A stretch of DNA of 64,000 bases from CAWGUU01 sp963825765. GTDB taxonomy: Bacteria > Actinomycetota > Acidimicrobiia > Acidimicrobiales > AC-14. Location of the stretch: positions 38,462 through 102,461 of the forward strand of contig CAWGUU010000024.1 in NCBI GenBank assembly GCA_963825765.1, read 5' to 3'. Both the position numbers and the translations under genes were made by a program. The notes under the pieces were generated by a model. It saw nothing but the letters and a program-made list of their open reading frames with translations, had not been told where the DNA came from and did no database searches. Shown one piece after another: positions 59,195 through 64,000 of this stretch (within the stretch, counting starts at the first letter, position 1; every line of letters starts with the position of its first letter).

Positions 59195-59200
59195 AGTATA
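59195..59200 (-). promoter_or_regulatory. possible -10 element before rplC
   Basis: TATACT on the minus strand, 153 bases before rplC in the 200-bp rpsJ-rplC gap. No clear -35 lies at the right distance, so it may be chance. The gap also has a GGAGCC/GGCTCC six-base hairpin at 59164-59180 and no gene. Confidence 0.25.
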
Positions 59201-59242
59201 GCGCCGGCTACGAGAAGAGGCCCCGCCGGCCGCTCGCGGCCT

Positions 59243-59557
59243 TCAGACCTGTTGAATCTTGATCTCGATGTCGACGCCGGCGGGCAGGTCGAGGCGCTGC
59301 AGCGAGTCCACCGTCTTGGGGCTGGGCTCGAGGATGTCGAGCAGCCGCTTGTGGATCCGCATCTCGAAGTGCTCGCGGGAGTCCTTGTCCTTGTGGGGGG
59401 ACCGAATGACCGTGTAGCGGTGCTTCTCGGTCGGCAGCGGCACCGGCCCGCGGACCTTGGCCTGGGTGCGGACCACGGTCTCGACGATCTTCTTGGTCGA
59501 CTGGTCGACGATCTCGTGGTCGTAGGCCTTGAGCCGGATGCGGATCTTCTGGGCCAT
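59243..59557 (-). CDS. rpsJ: 30S ribosomal protein S10
   Basis: A 104-residue protein: AQKIRIRLKAYDHEIVDQSTKKIVETVVRTQAKVRGPVPLPTEKHRYTVIRSPHKDKDSREHFEMRIHKRLLDILEPSPKTVDSLQRLDLPAGVDIEIKI. Its ATG overlaps the tuf stop by one base. It can also be NusE in antitermination. Confidence 0.97.
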   Translation of the reverse strand: MAQKIRIRLKAYDHEIVDQSTKKIVETVVRTQAKVRGPVPLPTEKHRYTVIRSPHKDKDSREHFEMRIHKRLLDILEPSPKTVDSLQRLDLPAGVDIEIKIQQV

Positions 59558-60744
59558 CAGGCGATGACCTTGACGACCCGGCCGGCGCCCACGGTGCGGC
59601 CCCCCTCGCGGATGGCGAAGCGCAGGCCCTCGTCCATGGCGATGGGCTGGATGAGCTCCACCGTCATCTGCACGTTGTCGCCGGGCATGACCATCTCGGT
59701 GCCCTCGGGCAGGGTGATCTGGCCGGTGACGTCGGTGGTGCGGAAGTAGAACTGGGGCCGGTAGTTCTGGAAGAAGGGGCTGTGGCGGCCACCCTCGTCC
59801 TTGGTCAGCACGTAGACCTGGGCCTCGAAGGTGGTGTGGGGGGTGATGGAGCTGGGCTTGGCCAGCACCTGGCCCCGCTCCACGTCCTCCTTCTTGGTCC
59901 CCCGCAGCAGCACCCCGATGTTGTCGCCGGCCTGGCCCTGGTCCAGGAGCTTGCGGAACATCTCCACCCCGGTGCAGACCGTGGTCTGGTTGTGGCCCAG
60001 GCCCACGATCTCGACCTGGTCGCCCACCTTGACGATGCCCTGCTCCACCTTGCCGGTGACCACCGTGCCCCGACCGGTGATGGTGAACACGTCCTCGATG
60101 GGCATGAGGAAGGGCTTGTCGATGTCACGCTCGGGCAGGGGGATGTAGGAGTCGACCGCGTCCATCAGCTCGTGGATGGCCGGCTTCCAGGCCTCGTCGC
60201 CCTCCAGCGCCTTGAGGGCGAGACCCGGATGACGGGGGTGTCGTCGCCGGGGAACTCGTAGTCGCTCAGCAGCTCCCGCACCTCCAGGTCGACCAGGTCC
60301 AGCAGCTCCTCGTCGTCGACCGCGTCGGCCTTGTTGAGGGCCACCACGATGTAGGGCACCCCCACCTGGCGGGCCAGCAGCACGTGCTCACGGGTCTGGG
60401 GCATGGGGCCGTCGGCGGCGCGTGACCACCAGGATGGCGCCGTCGATCTGGGCCGCCCCGGTGATCATGTTCTTGATGTAGTCGGCGTGGCCGGGCATGT
60501 CGACGTGGGCGTAGTGGCGCTTGGGGGTCTCGTACTCCACGTGGGCGATGGAGATGGTGATGCCCCGGGCCTTCTCCTCGGGGGCCTTGTCGATCTGGTC
60601 GAAGGCGGTGAAGCTCACGTTGGGGTTCTGCTCGTGCAGGACCTTGGTGATGGCGGCGGTCAGCGTGGTCTTGCCATGGTCGATGTGGCCCATGGTGCCC
60701 ACGTTGAGATGCGGCTTCGAGCGCTCGAACTTCTGCTTGGCCAT
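59557..60744 (-). pseudogene. tuf: elongation factor Tu, two compensating frameshifts as read
   Basis: Starts MAKQKFERSKPHLNVGTMGHIDHGKTTLTAAITKVL at 60744, with the GTPase P-loop and the DMPGHADYIKNM switch. After AILVVT an extra base near 60418-60422 shifts the frame, then MPQTREHVLLARQVGVPYIVVALNKADAVDDEELLDLV follows with the NKAD motif. A missing base near 60218-60221 shifts it back into the frame that runs MDAVDSYIPLPERDIDKPFLMPIEDVF to VGAGRVVKVIA. Repaired length is 395 residues, the normal size. Essential, so probably sequence error. Confidence 0.92.
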
Positions 60745-60800
60745 ATGAGAACCCTTGTTTTCCTTGCCCGCCCCTGTGGCGAGCGTGCTCGTTGTGTCGG

Positions 60801-62898
<2,098 letters not shown>

Positions 62899-63033
62899 AA
62901 AGAGGACTTTCGCGTGATGTGGTGGAGTGGAGGTTGCGGCCGGGTGAACCCTTGCCGCTCGACAGCTGTCGTCGTGACGCCCGCACCTGCGGTGCGGTCG
63001 TGAGGTGCGGCCGAAGGGCCGACCCTCGTGGCG

Positions 63034-63504
63034 CTACCAGCGGTAGTGGGCGAACGCCTTGTTCGACTCTGCCATCTTGTGCATGTCGTCGCGGCGCTTG
63101 ACACTGTTTCCAACGCCGTTGGAGGCGTCGAGTATTTCGTTGGCGAGGCGAAGTGCCATGGTCTTCTCGCGGCGCTGGCGGGCGTAGCCGACCAGCCAGC
63201 GGATACCCAGGGTGGTGGCGCGGCGGGGACGGACCTCGACGGGGACCTGGTAGGTGGCGCCGCCGACCCGGCGGCTCTTGACCTCGAGCTGGGGCTTGAC
63301 GTTCTCCATCGCCCGCTTCAGGGCGGCCACGGGGTCGCCGCCGCTCTTCTCCTTCACCACCTCGAGGGCGCTGTAGACGATCCGCTCGGCCAGCGACCGC
63401 TTGCCCCGGGACAGGACCTTGTTGACGAACTGGGTGACGAGGACCGACCGGTAGATGGGGTCGGGCATGAGGTCGCGGCGCGGCGGCGGTCCCTTGCGAG
63501 GCAT
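63034..63504 (-). CDS. rpsG: 30S ribosomal protein S7
   Basis: A 156-residue protein: PRKGPPPRRDLMPDPIYRSVLVTQFVNKVLSRGKRSLAERIVYSALEVV, GGATYQVPVEVRPRRATTLGIRWLVGYARQRREKTMALRLANEILDA, ending NKAFAHYRW. The 135-bp gap to fusA holds a small CCGCAC/GTGCGG hairpin and no gene. Confidence 0.97.
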   Translation of the reverse strand: MPRKGPPPRRDLMPDPIYRSVLVTQFVNKVLSRGKRSLAERIVYSALEVVKEKSGGDPVAALKRAMENVKPQLEVKSRRVGGATYQVPVEVRPRRATTLGIRWLVGYARQRREKTMALRLANEILDASNGVGNSVKRRDDMHKMAESNKAFAHYRW

Positions 63505-63506
63505 CC

Positions 63507-63878
63507 CTACTTCTCCTTCTTGGCGCCGTAGCGGCTACGGGCCTGCTTGCGGTCGCGCACGCCGGAAGCGTCGAGCACCCCGCGGATGATCTTGTAGCGG
63601 ACCCCGGGCAGGTCCTTCACCCGGCCGCCACGGACGAGCACGATCGAGTGCTCCTGGAGGTTGTGGCCGACGCCGGGGATGTAGGCGGTGACTTCCTGCC
63701 CGGTCGTGAGCCGCACCCGGGCCACCTTGCGGAGGGCGGAGTTCGGCTTCTTCGGGGTGTGGGTGTACACGCGGGTGCACACGCCGCGCCGCTGGGGCGC
63801 GCCTCGCAGCGCCGGCGTCTTCGTCTTCTCGGGCTTCGACTCGCGGCCCTTCCGGACCAGCTGCGAGATTGTGGGCAA
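63507..63878 (-). CDS. rpsL: 30S ribosomal protein S12, TTG start
   Basis: A 123-residue protein from a TTG at 63878: PTISQLVRKGRESKPEKTKTPALRGAPQRRGVCTRVYTHTPKKPNSALRKVARVRLTTGQEVTAYIPGVGHNLQEHSIVLVRGGRVKDLPGVRYKIIRGVLD. Lysines in TPKKPNSALRK are the streptomycin-related wild-type residues. GGAAAGG lies upstream of the TTG. It leads the str operon. Confidence 0.96.
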   Translation of the reverse strand: MPTISQLVRKGRESKPEKTKTPALRGAPQRRGVCTRVYTHTPKKPNSALRKVARVRLTTGQEVTAYIPGVGHNLQEHSIVLVRGGRVKDLPGVRYKIIRGVLDASGVRDRKQARSRYGAKKEK

Positions 63879-63914
63879 CTCAGAACCTTTCCAAAACGGC
63901 CGCCGAACCTTGCA

Positions 63915-63944
63915 AGTGTAACGGTTGTCCGGCCGCCGCCCCAA
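63915..63944 (-). promoter_or_regulatory. possible str operon promoter
   Basis: On the minus strand TTGGGG (63939-63944) and TACACT (63915-63920) are spaced by 18 bases, 36 bases before the rpsL start. The fit is moderate. It falls inside or next to the inverted repeat at 63925-63963, which could overlap its control. Confidence 0.4.
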
Positions 63945-63963
63945 AGGGCCGACGGCCGGACAA
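63925..63963. terminator. 11-bp inverted repeat upstream of rpsL
   Basis: TTGTCCGGCCG (63925-63935) and CGGCCGGACAA (63953-63963) are perfect inverted copies around 17 bases. It may end the preceding operon (rpoBC would be expected beyond the window) or be a leader structure. No T-run is present. Confidence 0.5.
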
Positions 63964-64000
63964 AGAGATGCGGGGGCGCCTAGCCAGCTTCTACAGGGGC

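Noticed and set aside
60218..60422. Programmed frameshifting in tuf
   Set aside because: No slippery sequence plus pseudoknot, and two opposite shifts would be needed; EF-Tu is not known to use frameshifting.

Overview
The window is a high-GC, gene-dense piece of an actinobacterial chromosome. A cautious placement is Actinomycetota, perhaps Acidimicrobiia. The evidence is GC-rich codon use with many GTG and TTG starts, DUF2510/TM2 and DUF4235 proteins, a GuaB3-type IMP dehydrogenase relative, a groES-groEL operon under a CIRCE element, and the order rplQ-truA-rplM-rpsI-glmM-nnrDE-alr-tsaEB-rimI-tsaD-groESL. I saw no tRNA, rRNA, CRISPR array or insertion sequence. No gene-free stretch exceeds 300 bases.

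Region 1 (about 0.1-19.2 kb) mixes central metabolism with small envelope proteins. It holds a DUF4235 membrane protein, a MoxR-type ATPase with a VWA partner, a membrane-anchored protein and a lipoprotein. The TCA-cycle genes sdhAB, mdh, icd and sucCD lie within 14 kb. Between them sit a glycoside-hydrolase-like protein, an SCP2-like protein, a DnaJ-like membrane protein, a SnoaL-like protein and the folate/purine pair folD-purH. No sdhC or sdhD lies next to sdhAB.

Region 2 (about 19.1-23.8 kb) is a signalling island. A solute-binding lipoprotein without any transporter permease overlaps by ATGA a NarL-family sensor kinase. A convergent LuxR-type response regulator follows. A nearly identical 14-bp semi-palindrome lies upstream of both transcription units, so the set looks like an autoregulated three-component system.

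Region 3 (about 23.8-33.0 kb) has a PcrA/UvrD helicase split by a 351-residue intein, guaA, a two-gene membrane-protein unit behind a TetR-like operator, guaB3, an easily missed 58-residue gene, and groES-groEL with a promoter, CIRCE and a nested terminator hairpin.

Region 4 (about 33.0-42.5 kb) is a minus-strand housekeeping run: the t6A genes tsaE-tsaB-rimI-tsaD, a family 4 uracil-DNA glycosylase, alr, a CBS protein, a fused NAD(P)HX repair enzyme, glmM, rpsI, rplM and truA.

Region 5 (about 42.6-64 kb) is the str-S10-spc-alpha ribosomal supercluster, read right to left from rpsL to rplQ, with secY, adk, map and infA included. Many genes are coupled by TGATG or ATGA overlaps. S3, L4, L22 and L29 carry long charged C-terminal tails. 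L5 has an N-terminal extension made by a 15-bp minisatellite. infA appears to start with CTG. Two related repeats sit in intergenic gaps.

Four genes that should be intact are broken as read: sdhA (one indel), rplC (two), tuf (two) and fusA (one amber codon plus one indel). Six of the seven lesions lie between 58.4 and 61.6 kb, which points to base-calling or assembly error rather than true pseudogenes.
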